Assembly: GCA_023487205.1 (NCBI GenBank)
Contig: JAMDBT010000051.1
Span: 1 to 64,000 of the forward strand
Source of the DNA: Thermoplasmatota archaeon
GTDB lineage: Archaea; Thermoplasmatota; Thermoplasmata; Thermoplasmatales; Thermoplasmataceae
Direction: 5' to 3'
Length of the DNA: 64,000 nucleotides
Made by a program: the position numbers and the translations under genes. Numbering within the stretch: the first letter of the stretch is position 1; each line of letters starts with the position of its first letter. The notes below the pieces were generated by a model. It worked only from the letters and a program-made list of their open reading frames with translations. It was not told where the DNA came from and ran no database searches. Below are positions 1 to 8,405 of the stretch, piece after piece.

Positions 1-1
1 A

Positions 2-109
2 CGTTCTCCCCCGCTGAAAAATAATTCGGAGTTATTCATTTTGAAAAGTGCGGAAAGTAAGATGGAACGGTTCATTCAACAGATCATCAATTTGGAAGAA
101 ATAAAATAG
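2..109 (+). CDS. C-terminal end of an unidentified protein (cut by window edge)
   Basis: One frame is open from the first bases to TAG at 107-109 and gives 35 residues rich in Lys, Glu and Ile, ending in a helical stretch (QQIINLEEIK). It stops shortly before the vapB gene on the same strand. The upstream part lies outside the window, so no family can be named. It could also be a chance open frame. Confidence 0.3.
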   Translation, partial: RSPPLKNNSELFILKSAESKMERFIQQIINLEEIK

Positions 110-136
110 TGCACTCACATAATTACATGTGAATAC

Positions 137-352
137 ATGAAGAATGTGACTATTTCAGATGAACTATACGAGAATCTCGCTTTAATGAAGCAGCCGGGGG
201 AGAGCTTCTCAGATGTAATAAACAGATTAGTGCATAGAAGGAAAGTGAAGTTGAAGACATTTTACGGTAGCCTGAGAGAAAGCAAGTTCCTTGATGAACT
301 GGAAAGTGAAGTCGAGAGAGTCAGGAAAGAGTCAAGAGGGAGAGAATTCTAA
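137..352 (+). CDS. vapB: VapB-type antitoxin
   Basis: This 71-residue protein matches the small archaeal VapB antitoxins of the UPF0330/DUF217 type. It starts with a short ribbon-like strand (KNVTISDELYENL), followed by a conserved SFSDVINRLV helix and a charged C-terminal tail that would wrap the toxin. Its TAA stop overlaps the vapC ATG by one base (TAATG), so the two are translationally coupled. A TATA-like stretch lies at about 101-109, roughly 30 nt before the ATG. Such proteins neutralise the PIN toxin and usually autoregulate the operon by binding its promoter; both are family knowledge. Confidence is high for the family and lower for the DNA target. Confidence 0.85.
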   Translation: MKNVTISDELYENLALMKQPGESFSDVINRLVHRRKVKLKTFYGSLRESKFLDELESEVERVRKESRGREF

Positions 353-747
353 TGATTGTTCTCGACACATCGTATTTAATCTCAATAGCCAGAGGAGAAC
401 CGGACTTAGGAAGCAAAATAGGACAGTTGGATGAAGAGGATGTATTCCTCACCGCTATAGCGCACTTTGAAATTTTCAGATCCGGGGCGAAAATGGGGCA
501 GAAAGAGCATTCCTTTTTTTCTAACTTATTCAGCGCCTACGAAATATTGCCGTTTGACACCGAATCCTCGAGGAGAGCGTCAATTATTCAGGAGAAACTG
601 GATAAAGTTGGCCTGAAAGTAAACATTATGGATGTATTGATCGCGGGGACATCTCTGGGTCATGGTATATCAAGAATTGCTACAAGAGACGAAGATTTCA
701 AAGTAATTGCCAAAGTGGAGCAATTGAATGTAATGGATGAACTCTAA
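352..747 (+). CDS. vapC: VapC-type PIN-domain ribonuclease toxin
   Basis: This 131-residue PIN domain has all four acidic positions expected for Mg-dependent RNA cleavage: D5 (MIVLDTS), E40 (AHFEIF), D93 (NIMDVLIA) and D112 (ATRDEDF). Length is normal for VapC. It overlaps the antitoxin stop by one base. Family members cleave tRNA or rRNA at defined sites; the target cannot be read from sequence. The pair sits next to a decayed transposon end, typical of mobile accessory toxin-antitoxin modules. Nothing suggests inactivation. Confidence 0.88.
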   Translation: MIVLDTSYLISIARGEPDLGSKIGQLDEEDVFLTAIAHFEIFRSGAKMGQKEHSFFSNLFSAYEILPFDTESSRRASIIQEKLDKVGLKVNIMDVLIAGTSLGHGISRIATRDEDFKVIAKVEQLNVMDEL

Positions 748-804
748 GCCTAGGAGTCTACTTTCCTGCCGGTAGTCGCAAGAAATAATAGGTTCTCTTT
801 TTGA

Positions 805-1060
805 GATCTGCATTCTCTGTGGTAATCTGATCGAACATGCCGCAGTGAAGTCCGTGGGTTTGAAATGGATCGTGATCTCAATGCTGCAATAAACATCCGG
901 AATATCGGATTGATAAAAGTAGGGAAGGGGATTCCCGAATTAACGCCTGTGGAAAGTGCTACGGCGGCGGAACTCTCAAAGGGAGGTCTACGAGTTGCCA
1001 CTCTATGAATCAGGAACCTGAGTTCCCGAAGGGGAACCCCACGAATTTATTCGTGGGAGG
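805..1060 (+). pseudogene. Decayed IS200/IS605 tnpB 3' end with right-end hairpin
   Basis: Only the C-terminal end of a TnpB (RNA-guided nuclease of IS605-type elements) remains. A zinc-finger remnant with two Cys codons lies at 809-820 (CILCG). The frame then shifts, with part of the finger deleted. From 859 the frame reads FEMDRDLNAAINI, the conserved last RuvC-like motif, then TPVESATAAEL up to TGA at 1006-1008. Just after the stop, 1038-1057 forms a perfect 8-bp stem with a TTTA loop (CCCACGAA/TTCGTGGG), the usual right-end palindrome of these elements. The upstream gene body and tnpA are missing, so the element cannot move by itself. Confidence 0.75.
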
Positions 1061-1307
1061 ATGGCAGGAAGTTTTTGTCTCCGGGGAATTTCTCTCAAAT
1101 CCTGTCTCCTTGATCATTGGCATACCTGTAGCCTGGGTGGTGTATGCAGTGATTGTCATGATTCCTATGAGGATGATCGACTTCAATAGGAAAGTGAACA
1201 GGCATGGTTCTGTGCTTCTGGCCTTGGGAGTACCATTCGTGATTCCTGAAATCGTTGCAATAGTTTGTGTGGTTGCACTTGTACAGTTGGGGGCGCCCAT
1301 CGCTTAG
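1005..1307 (+). CDS. Small membrane protein beginning inside the transposon end
   Basis: The frame gives up to 100 residues. The first 17 or so come from the transposon right end, so the true start may be GTG at 1053 or the gene may be a truncated remnant of a longer one. The rest has two hydrophobic segments (around SLIIGIPVAWVVYAVIV and PFVIPEIVAIVCVVALV) separated by a basic loop (RKVNRHG). No family was recognised. The insertion may have removed the original N-terminus, leaving a relic with an acquired start. Confidence 0.4.
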   Translation: MNQEPEFPKGNPTNLFVGGWQEVFVSGEFLSNPVSLIIGIPVAWVVYAVIVMIPMRMIDFNRKVNRHGSVLLALGVPFVIPEIVAIVCVVALVQLGAPIA

Positions 1308-1397
1308 GTTATCCAGATCACGTTCTTCCGTCGCACAGTAACGGTGAGAGTTTGGGCATCAACGTTAGAAAGGACAAATCAAATACCTGACAGGTCT

Positions 1398-2252
1398 CTA
1401 GCAGTTGACTATCGAGGAATCCTGTCGCAATATTGCCCCCACGGTTTCATTCCCGCTCTTAATATCACTGACTGAAATCGGGTTGGAGAGCAACACAGTC
1501 GCATTCATACCGCTGAGAACACTGGGATCAAACAATGGTCCATTCAGAACCCAGGCGCCTCCCTTGCCTGTGATAATTACGTTTGTATTGATGTGTTGAA
1601 AGTACTGACCGCTTGGCGTGGGACTCTGACTCGTTGAGATTCCCGTTGTCGAAATATTCTCCATAATGCTGAACTCGATGGAGTAGATGCTCGCAGGAAG
1701 TTTTGCCTGAAGTTCCTTAAGTCCCAGTGAAAGTGCATTGCTGATGTTTACAGGAGTACCGTTTGTGGTGGCATTCAGGCGTTGGTTGTATACATAATAG
1801 GGGTGGAATCCGGTACCCAGAACAGAAAATGATCCGTTGAAAATCAGACCCGGTGTATTCGGATAACTGTCATTGGGATTGGAATAGTGGGGTTGAACGT
1901 ACTTCGTTATGTTTCCGAGGGAGGACAGGTAGGCATAGAATGCCCATGAATCTGCGGCACCAATGGGGCAGCCGTACCACGATACGAAATAGATGGTCTC
2001 ATTGCTTCCAAAATAGGAGTTGGATACTTTGGTGAAGTTCCCCCACACTATGGACGAGGGCGGGGTAAAGCCCTTGTTGTGAGGAGTAAGATATGGATAG
2101 ATTACACCAATTGCGACCAGCAATATCGCAACAATCACGATAACCAGCAGAAGATATATTCTCCGCCTAGGCCCGGTCTTGTCGGGAGTCTCTTCCACTT
2201 TCTCCATTGTCTTAAGAACATCTCCAGAGGAGTTAATAAAACCTCTTTTCAA
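1398..2252 (-). CDS. DUF929 family membrane-anchored protein
   Basis: The product is 284 residues. It has a basic N-terminus, one transmembrane helix (about residues 32-52), and an extracytoplasmic domain with several NxS/T sequons. The motif YFVSWYGCPIGAADSW is the signature of DUF929, a family found mostly in acidophilic archaea (Thermoplasmata, Sulfolobales). The region around that Cys resembles thioredoxin-fold proteins, but the second Cys of a CxxC is absent. An internal Met at residue 16 (about 2207) is a possible alternative start. Function is unknown; a role outside the membrane is inferred from topology. Confidence 0.75.
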   Translation of the reverse strand: MKRGFINSSGDVLKTMEKVEETPDKTGPRRRIYLLLVIVIVAILLVAIGVIYPYLTPHNKGFTPPSSIVWGNFTKVSNSYFGSNETIYFVSWYGCPIGAADSWAFYAYLSSLGNITKYVQPHYSNPNDSYPNTPGLIFNGSFSVLGTGFHPYYVYNQRLNATTNGTPVNISNALSLGLKELQAKLPASIYSIEFSIMENISTTGISTSQSPTPSGQYFQHINTNVIITGKGGAWVLNGPLFDPSVLSGMNATVLLSNPISVSDIKSGNETVGAILRQDSSIVNC

Positions 2253-2324
2253 GTTGGCCTATTCTGGAGAGTCGCTCCAACTACCATTTTAGATGGGATT
2301 CCCGGAAGTTCACAGCAAAGGGGA

Positions 2325-2474
2325 CTAGATCTTCTCTATCTTTCGCTTCAGATCATTTATCTCGTTCTGTAACTCCTTGTTCAGCGGGTTTTTTCTTGCT
2401 TTTTCCTGTAGTTCCTGCAACTTATCCTCCAGACTCTTCTTCTTTCGGGACAAGTCCCTCTTACTCAACCCCAT
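2325..2474 (-). CDS. Short charged coiled-coil protein, 49 aa
   Basis: This small gene is easy to miss. ATG at 2474-2472 is preceded by a good Shine-Dalgarno sequence (gaggtga, about 7 nt upstream), and the frame ends at TAG (2327-2325). The 49 residues are almost entirely charged and helical: MGLSKRDLSRKKKSLEDKL followed by heptad-like Leu spacing to the end. One Asn-Pro break near residue 30 suggests two antiparallel helices. No Cys and no hydrophobic segment. It lies between DUF998 and DUF929 genes on the same strand. Function unknown; the ribosome binding site and clean composition argue for a real gene. Confidence 0.6.
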   Translation of the reverse strand: MGLSKRDLSRKKKSLEDKLQELQEKARKNPLNKELQNEINDLKRKIEKI

Positions 2475-2539
2475 TCTCGTTCACCTCAGCTGTCCGGGAA
2501 TCATCACGGTAAAGGTAAGCATTACGATAAAGCAGAACT

Positions 2540-3121
2540 TCACGCTTCACCACGGTAGCTCATCAGGAAAGCGGAAACTGCAGTAGCCCAGAGCAGTGCT
2601 GGATATACAATCATTCTCTCCATTCCTCCCTGGCCTATTCCATAATAGTTTCCTGTTTCGAACAGGACTAGGGCGGTGAGAGAAATGATTCCCATTATTG
2701 GTGACAGGTACCTGAGCATGGTATCCTTCCTCACGATAAACGCAATTGAACTAATGCCTGCGAATATGAATGTGATAGCTGAAAATATGGTATGAAGGCC
2801 GTCTGGGCTTCCTTCCGTGAAGATTCCAACGCCCGCGGCACCGATCCCGGTGATGACGATGGTGAAGACCCATACCTGCTTCCATCCTGAAGTGAGAAGC
2901 AGGATTCCCCCTATTACGATTAGAGCACCGAGAGTTATTATCGCGTAGTCGAAGACCCAGGCATTAGCTCCCACGCCCAGGTCACTAATAAACCTTTGAC
3001 TGACAGAATATGTTGGTCTGAGACCTTCGGCAATGAGCATGGCCAATGTAAAGATCACAGTGCCGAGGAATACAAGAGCACCGGCTGCTCTGACTCGGGA
3101 ACTTCCCTTGGAATTACCCAT
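2540..3121 (-). CDS. DUF998 family membrane protein
   Basis: The product has 193 residues with about six hydrophobic segments. The features SVSQRFISDLGVGANAWVFD and FTEGSPDGLHTIFSAI are typical of DUF998 integral membrane proteins: a conserved Ser/Arg-containing first loop ending in a Gly-rich SDLG, and an H in the middle loop. Family function is unknown. It starts right beside the transposon-derived segment at 3161-3412, which may lie in its promoter region. Confidence 0.8.
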   Translation of the reverse strand: MGNSKGSSRVRAAGALVFLGTVIFTLAMLIAEGLRPTYSVSQRFISDLGVGANAWVFDYAIITLGALIVIGGILLLTSGWKQVWVFTIVITGIGAAGVGIFTEGSPDGLHTIFSAITFIFAGISSIAFIVRKDTMLRYLSPIMGIISLTALVLFETGNYYGIGQGGMERMIVYPALLWATAVSAFLMSYRGEA

Positions 3122-3160
3122 GCAGCGAGTACGACGTTCTCTAATTTAACATTTCCGAGC

Positions 3161-3412
3161 GGGAAATCCCACACCATTTATGGGTGGGATGAAAGCGAAC
3201 CGTTTTATGTCGTTATTGGATGTAATTTCTGTCCGCTGGCAGACAGAAGTGAAAGAGGTCGGATCGCATATTGCTTCATGCGTGCCTGCATCCGTAAAGT
3301 CAGGTGGCTTAGCATGGAGGACAGAGTACCTTCGGACCGAGGGGAATTCACGCCTGTGGAGACTCCGCCAGCAGTCGCTGAAGCAGGAAGCCCGCGGCTT
3401 TAGTCGTGGGAG
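3161..3412 (+). mobile_element. Short IS200/IS605-derived element (MITE-like)
   Basis: Two palindromes of the type that bounds IS200/IS605 elements lie about 220 bp apart. The left one (3166-3190) is ATCCCAC-a-CCA / TGG-GTGGGAT with a TTTA-type loop. The right one (3391-3410) is CCCGCGGC / GTCGTGGG with TTTA in the loop. Immediately before the right hairpin is the last stretch of a tnpB frame, with the typical GEFTPVETPP...EAGSPRL ending at about 3403. The gene body between the ends is deleted. It resembles a nonautonomous derivative that a related TnpA could mobilise. The right end differs in sequence from the relic at 1 kb, so it derives from another element. Confidence 0.65.
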
Positions 3413-3548
3413 GAGGTCACAATATCGCCTTACAACAACTTCTGGAATGTGAAATGAGTCTAGATGAATTGAGAAAAGAAATCCAAATGATAATTAGAGC
3501 TACAGGGAGATATTAAGCTGGAGCGCGATACAGTTGTGAAAGCGTTCG

Positions 3549-4220
3549 ATGACGACAGGTAACGGGCATGAGTCAGGCATTAAGCTGGTAGCGTTCGACA
3601 TGGATGGTGTCCTGACTCGTGTAAAGAGCAGTTGGAAGTACGTGCACGATAGAATGGGTGTCGACAATTCTGTCAATCTCACCAGATATCTCAGGGGGGA
3701 GATAAACTACGAACAGTTCATGGTGAGCGACGTAAAGTTATGGCTGGATAAATATGGGAAGGTGCACCGCGACACAATTTCAGAAGTTCTCTCGGAAATA
3801 CCCCTAAGGACAAACGTCGCCCATGCAATTGGCTCTTTGCGTGATAAGGGAATAAGGGTGGCAATTATTTCTGGTGGCATTTCCTGGTTATCCGACAGGA
3901 TAGACGACGACGTCCCCTTTGACGAAGTATTTGCAAACGAGATTGGGACCGACACCGAAGGATTCCTGACCACCGTATGCCATCCTACGGTAGTTCCAGA
4001 AAGGAAAGGCGACGTGGTCCGCGCGTTGCAGGCCAAGTGGGGACTTGCCAAGCAAGAGTGTGTATCAGTTGGAGATTCCATCTTTGACAGATCCATGTTC
4101 GATGCCTCAGGCCTGTCGATCGCGTTCAATCCGGAAAATCTTGAAGTATCTCATCACGCGACAAGAATGCTGGAATCCGACAATCTGGACGATCTGCTTC
4201 CCCACATACTCTTAAAATAA
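3549..4220 (+). CDS. HAD-family phosphatase (SerB-like)
   Basis: The 223-residue protein has the HAD signature: motif I AFDMDGVLT with nucleophile D17 and acid D19, motif II IISGG, and motif III/IV CVSVGDSIFDRSMF. The small helical cap after motif I (about residues 25-80) is of the phosphoserine phosphatase class (HAD-IB). Substrate could be phosphoserine or another small phosphate; the cap is too divergent to decide. It lies 21 bp before radB on the same strand and may share a transcript. Antisense frames over it are shadows. Confidence 0.8.
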   Translation: MTTGNGHESGIKLVAFDMDGVLTRVKSSWKYVHDRMGVDNSVNLTRYLRGEINYEQFMVSDVKLWLDKYGKVHRDTISEVLSEIPLRTNVAHAIGSLRDKGIRVAIISGGISWLSDRIDDDVPFDEVFANEIGTDTEGFLTTVCHPTVVPERKGDVVRALQAKWGLAKQECVSVGDSIFDRSMFDASGLSIAFNPENLEVSHHATRMLESDNLDDLLPHILLK

Positions 4221-4241
4221 GAAGGATGGCTGATCATATAA

Positions 4242-4970
4242 ATGGACAAGGTCGAGATTCAGAAACTGGATAAGCTGCGATCTGGAATCTCCTGTATCGA
4301 CAGCTTGATGGATGGCGGCCTTGAACCCGGCATAATCACGGAAATATTCGGAGAAGGCGGGGCAGGAAAGACTAACCTGTGCATGGTCTTCTCCCTATCT
4401 GCTCTCCTGGCAGGGGAGCGGGTAATATACCTGGACAGTGAAGGCTTCTCGTCGGAGAGATTCCTTCAGTTGACAAGAAGCGCACCGGAAGTCCTTCCCA
4501 ATTTCTCACTGTACAGGATCGGATCGCTTGAGGACCAGGAGATTTCCCTTATGAGGGTCTCTAAGACATTAGAAAAGAAGAAACATTCCCTTGTGATCAT
4601 CGACTCGTTTACTGAGCATTTCAGGCTGGAGAAGACCGGAGACCCTTCCAGATACTCAATTCTTCAGAAACAGTTATCTCTCGCTCAGGGGATTGCATCA
4701 AAATTCACCATCCCTGTATTGATCACCAATCAGATTTACCTTGACATAGATTCCGGCAATCTATCGCCCTTCGGAGGATTTGTGATGGATCATGTGATGA
4801 AGGCAATATACCGGATCGACAAGTTGAAGGACGGCAAGAGAACCATCATGGTGACAAAGCATCGTTCCATAGGAGAGGGAAGGAGAGCCGAGTTTTACAT
4901 CACTGGAGAGGGGTTAAGTTGCATTCAAACCGGCAACGATATAAGAATGCAGCCACAGCAGATTCGATAA
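4242..4970 (+). CDS. radB: DNA repair and recombination protein RadB
   Basis: This 242-residue RecA-fold protein lacks the N-terminal helix-hairpin-helix domain of RadA, as expected for the paralog RadB. Walker A is GEGGAGKTN at 37-45, and the Walker B strand is HSLVIIDSF. The LITNQIYLD region and the PFGGFVMDHVMKAIYRI segment match the core of the archaeal recombinase family. RadB is thought to assist RadA in homologous recombination with weak ATPase activity (family knowledge). Start ATG at 4242 follows a purine-rich tract. High confidence. Confidence 0.93.
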   Translation: MDKVEIQKLDKLRSGISCIDSLMDGGLEPGIITEIFGEGGAGKTNLCMVFSLSALLAGERVIYLDSEGFSSERFLQLTRSAPEVLPNFSLYRIGSLEDQEISLMRVSKTLEKKKHSLVIIDSFTEHFRLEKTGDPSRYSILQKQLSLAQGIASKFTIPVLITNQIYLDIDSGNLSPFGGFVMDHVMKAIYRIDKLKDGKRTIMVTKHRSIGEGRRAEFYITGEGLSCIQTGNDIRMQPQQIR

Positions 4971-5112
4971 CCCGAGGCGTTTGAACTCACCGGCTATTTT
5001 CTTGCTACCTGGAGGACTGCGTCGCCGTTACCGACTATCAATTCAGGGAGGGGATGATCTTGAATTAAATTTGGTGGTAAAAGTTTTAGTACAAAAATAA
5101 ATTCTTCAACGG

Positions 5113-6870
5113 ATGCAATACAAGTGGACAGTTCTCACAAACACCACTCTGGGCGGGCTCATGGCCTCCATCAACATGACAATTGTTATGATTTCACTGC
5201 CAACCATTTTCCGGGGACTGAACATCGACCCGACCGCTCCGGGACAGTTCACCCTCTTGTTGTGGATGCTGATGGGATACAGCATAGTGATGGCTACCAT
5301 GCTTGTTACCTTCGGTCGTCTTTCAGACGTTTTCGGCAGGACAAAGCTTTACACCATCGGTTTCTTGATTTTCACCGTTGGGTCGATCCTTTTGTCCGTG
5401 ATTCCCGGAGGGTCCGGGATCAACGGGGCATACATGCTCATCGGCCTCAGAATGGTCCAGGCAATTGGCGGTGGGCTCCTCATGGTAAACAGCACCGCGC
5501 TCATTACAGATGCCTTTTCGTCGAAGGAACGCGGCAAGGCCCTTGGAATTAACCAGATATCTTTCATTGCAGGTTCTCTCATCGGGCTTATTCTCGGAGG
5601 CATTCTTGCCGCCTATGACTGGCATATGGTGTTCCTGGTCAATGTGCCATTCGCGGTGGCGGGTTCCTTGTGGTCAATATTCAGGCTGCACGAGATAACA
5701 AAGGGACAGAAGGTTCCAATCGACCTGGTTGGAAACGTCCTCCTCGGCGGAGGGCTTATTTTTGTTAGCCTGGGATTCACGTACAGCCTGGTTCCCTATG
5801 GATCATCATCCATGGGCTGGGGAGACCCCTGGGTGCTTTCATCCTTTGTCATAGGCATAGCGATGGTCGTTATCTTCGTATTTTATGAGCGAAAAGCTCC
5901 ATATCCGCTTTTCAACATGAAATTGTTCAAGATCAGGCCATTTGCCTTTGGAAACTTTGCAGGCTTTCTTTCGTCACTGGGCCGGGGAGCGGTGATGTTT
6001 CTCACAATTATCTGGCTTCAGGGGATTTACCTGCCACTGAACGGTTACCAGTACTCACAAACACCGTTCTGGGCGGGCGTATATACGCTTCCAATGATGG
6101 CGGGATTCATCATTCTTGGCCCGGTAAGCGGAATGCTTACGGACAGATACGGGGCCAGACTTTTTGCGACCACAGGAATGGTCGTTGCTGCAGTTTCACT
6201 CTATCTGATGACCCTGCTTCCTGCAAACTTCAGCGGGTCTCTTTGGGAGTTTGAAGGCATACTCTTGCTGAACGGAGTTGCAATGGGGCTATTCGCATCT
6301 CCCAACACCACTTCCATAATGAACTCCCTCCCACCGGAAGACAGGGGCGTAGGAAGTGGAATGCGAGCTACGCTTCAGAACATCGGCCAGACCATCAGCA
6401 TGGCGGTATTCTTTTCCATCACGATCACGATATTCTCCAGCAATCTCCCCGGATCAATGGAGTCGCTTGGAGCGTCCCTAAATCTTCCTGCGAAATTGAT
6501 AAGCATGCTGGTGTCGATTCCGCCATCCGGCGCCCTATTCGCGGCGTTCCTTGGGATCAATCCCATATCTTCTCTTCCTGCGAGTGTGCTCAGCCAGCTT
6601 CCTCCCAGTACAGTCAAACTGATAACCTCACCAACGTTCTTTCCAAATGCCATAGCATCTTCCTTCATGATTGGTCTCAGGGAGGCGCTGTACATCGCAG
6701 TAATTATTTCCCTCATTGCTGCGTTTTTCTCGGCAATGAGAGGAAAAAGATATGTTCATGGAGAATCGGAAGCAATGGAAGGCGGCATCGCAATTCCCGG
6801 AGCTGCGGAAACCGATAAGGAAACCCTACCGCATGCGGTTGCAGAACCGGGATCAGGAGGCAGCAAATGA
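5113..6870 (+). CDS. DHA2-type MFS multidrug exporter, 14 TM
   Basis: The 585-residue protein has about 14 hydrophobic segments. It carries the MFS motif A (GRLSDVFGRTKLY, around residue 75) and a motif C-like region near GSLIGLILGG. Length and topology match the EmrB/QacA (DHA2) drug:H+ antiporter family. The long loop near residues 455-500 and a hydrophilic C-terminal tail are family variation. The last 4 bp overlap the following MarR gene (ATGA), so exporter and regulator form one operon. Substrate unknown; export of toxic or hydrophobic compounds is inferred. Confidence 0.88.
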   Translation: MQYKWTVLTNTTLGGLMASINMTIVMISLPTIFRGLNIDPTAPGQFTLLLWMLMGYSIVMATMLVTFGRLSDVFGRTKLYTIGFLIFTVGSILLSVIPGGSGINGAYMLIGLRMVQAIGGGLLMVNSTALITDAFSSKERGKALGINQISFIAGSLIGLILGGILAAYDWHMVFLVNVPFAVAGSLWSIFRLHEITKGQKVPIDLVGNVLLGGGLIFVSLGFTYSLVPYGSSSMGWGDPWVLSSFVIGIAMVVIFVFYERKAPYPLFNMKLFKIRPFAFGNFAGFLSSLGRGAVMFLTIIWLQGIYLPLNGYQYSQTPFWAGVYTLPMMAGFIILGPVSGMLTDRYGARLFATTGMVVAAVSLYLMTLLPANFSGSLWEFEGILLLNGVAMGLFASPNTTSIMNSLPPEDRGVGSGMRATLQNIGQTISMAVFFSITITIFSSNLPGSMESLGASLNLPAKLISMLVSIPPSGALFAAFLGINPISSLPASVLSQLPPSTVKLITSPTFFPNAIASSFMIGLREALYIAVIISLIAAFFSAMRGKRYVHGESEAMEGGIAIPGAAETDKETLPHAVAEPGSGGSK

Positions 6871-7301
6871 TTTCCGAGTATGGTGAGCTTCTTGGGAGTG
6901 TGGCAATCCTCAGGAAACTGCGGATGAAGATAATGAATGAAATCAGTTCCCAGCTTGGCGACCTGACTGCAACTGATCTGTTCGTGCTGACAAGAATTTG
7001 CGAGGGAGACCCCGGCCTGACCATGACTGATCTTTCTAATCTCACGGGGTTTTCTAATGCCATCATAACCTTCTCCGTGGACAGTATGGAGGAGAAGAGC
7101 CTGGTAAAGAGAGAGAGGGGAGAAGACAGGAGGATTTACCAGGTCAGCGCAACAGAGCGCGGCATTGAGAAATACGAGGAAATTCTGGTGGATCAGGGTA
7201 AGGTTGTCGACAGAATATTCAGCCAGATGAGCAAGAAAGACAGGGAAAGACTGGTAACCCTGCTCTCCGAGTTGAAGAAATTGCTCTCCAATTATTTTTG
7301 A
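6867..7301 (+). CDS. MarR-family transcriptional regulator
   Basis: This 144-residue winged-helix protein has the MarR layout: an N-terminal dimerisation helix, a DNA-binding helix-turn-helix in MTDLSNLTGFSNAIITFSVDSMEEKSLV, then a wing with the conserved DRRIYQVSATERG motif. It is translationally coupled to the MFS exporter upstream. MarR proteins usually repress a linked exporter and release DNA when a phenolic or lipophilic ligand binds, so autoregulation of this operon is likely (inference). Confidence 0.88.
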   Translation: MISEYGELLGSVAILRKLRMKIMNEISSQLGDLTATDLFVLTRICEGDPGLTMTDLSNLTGFSNAIITFSVDSMEEKSLVKRERGEDRRIYQVSATERGIEKYEEILVDQGKVVDRIFSQMSKKDRERLVTLLSELKKLLSNYF

Positions 7302-7367
7302 GAATAGTGATGTCCCGGTAATCCCGTTTCTTGGTGAAGATAATATTCACCTGCCATATGCTTGAAC

Positions 7368-8384
7368 ATGGGCGTAGACATATCTTCCCTAGTTGAACGA
7401 AGACCCACAACCTTGAAGGACCATTCGGGATGGTATGTGGCAGTTGACGCTTTTAACGTGCTATATCAGTTTCTCAGCAGCATTCGCCAGCCCGACGGGA
7501 CGCCGTTGATGGACGACTCAGGGCGGATCACATCACACCTTTCTGGCGTTTTCTACAGGAACATCACGCTCCTGGAGAATGGAATTGTTCCCGTGTACGT
7601 GTTCGACGGGAAGCCGTCTCCCCTTAAGTCGGGAACAATCGAGGAAAGGCGGCTGGTGAAGGAGAAAAACAGGCAGGCACTGGCAGAAGCGCTGCAGGAG
7701 GGAGATACGGAGAGGGCGAGATCCCTTTCTTCCAGGATTAACGTGATCACGGGAGAGATGATCGGGGAGGTCAAGCGGCTCCTCGAACTGATGGGCCTTC
7801 CCAGCGTGCAGGCACCCTCTGAGGGGGAAGCACAGGCTTCCGCAATGAACAGCAGCGGCCTCGTGAGAGGGGTGGTATCACAGGACTATGACTGTCTCCT
7901 CTTTGGCGCAACCAGCGTACTGAGAAACTTCACAATGGGAGGAAGAAGAAAGGTTCCCGGCAGGAATTTTTACGTAAACGTCAGCCCCGAGATGATCGAT
8001 CTTCCCGCAACGCTGGAGAAGAACGGGATCTCCAGGGAGCAGCTGATTGATATCGGCATAATGGTGGGCACCGACTTCAACAACGGGCTGGCAAGGGTGG
8101 GAGCAAAGACCGCCCTCAATCTCATAAGAAAGCATGGGAATATCAGGTCCGTCCTGAAGGAGAAGGGCCTGGAGATCCCGAATCTTGATCAGGTGAGAGA
8201 CCTCTTCTTGAATCCTCCATCGGTAGGAGTTAACCCTCCCAGGCTGTCACCCCCTAACGCGGAAGGAATCAAGAAATTCCTGTGCGAGGAGAGGGGCTTT
8301 GGTTCCCTTAGGGTGGATCCATATCTTAACAAGCTCGAGGATCTGAGCAGAAAGGGCAGGCAGTCAAGCCTTGATCTGTTCTGA
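7368..8384 (+). CDS. fen: Flap endonuclease 1
   Basis: The protein is 338 residues when started at the second ATG (7368), which gives the family N-terminus MGVDIssLV; an in-frame ATG 6 nt earlier exists. It has the N and I nuclease regions: D in VAVDAFNVLYQF, D in VYVFDGKPSPLK, acidic cluster APSEGEAQA, QDYD of VVSQDYDCLLFG, and VGTDFNNG with the helix-hairpin-helix that follows. The C-terminus QSSLDLF fits the PIP box that binds the PCNA clamp. FEN1 removes 5' flaps during Okazaki fragment processing and base excision repair. A single gene, separate from radB upstream. Confidence 0.95.
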   Translation: MGVDISSLVERRPTTLKDHSGWYVAVDAFNVLYQFLSSIRQPDGTPLMDDSGRITSHLSGVFYRNITLLENGIVPVYVFDGKPSPLKSGTIEERRLVKEKNRQALAEALQEGDTERARSLSSRINVITGEMIGEVKRLLELMGLPSVQAPSEGEAQASAMNSSGLVRGVVSQDYDCLLFGATSVLRNFTMGGRRKVPGRNFYVNVSPEMIDLPATLEKNGISREQLIDIGIMVGTDFNNGLARVGAKTALNLIRKHGNIRSVLKEKGLEIPNLDQVRDLFLNPPSVGVNPPRLSPPNAEGIKKFLCEERGFGSLRVDPYLNKLEDLSRKGRQSSLDLF

Positions 8385-8405
8385 TTCCGCATCCTGCAAT
8401 GTTCT

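Noticed and set aside
5134-6078. Near-identical 25-base string at 5134-5158 and 6054-6078 in the exporter gene
   Set aside because: The copies are in different reading frames with no flanking similarity; most likely chance in Gly/Ala-rich code.
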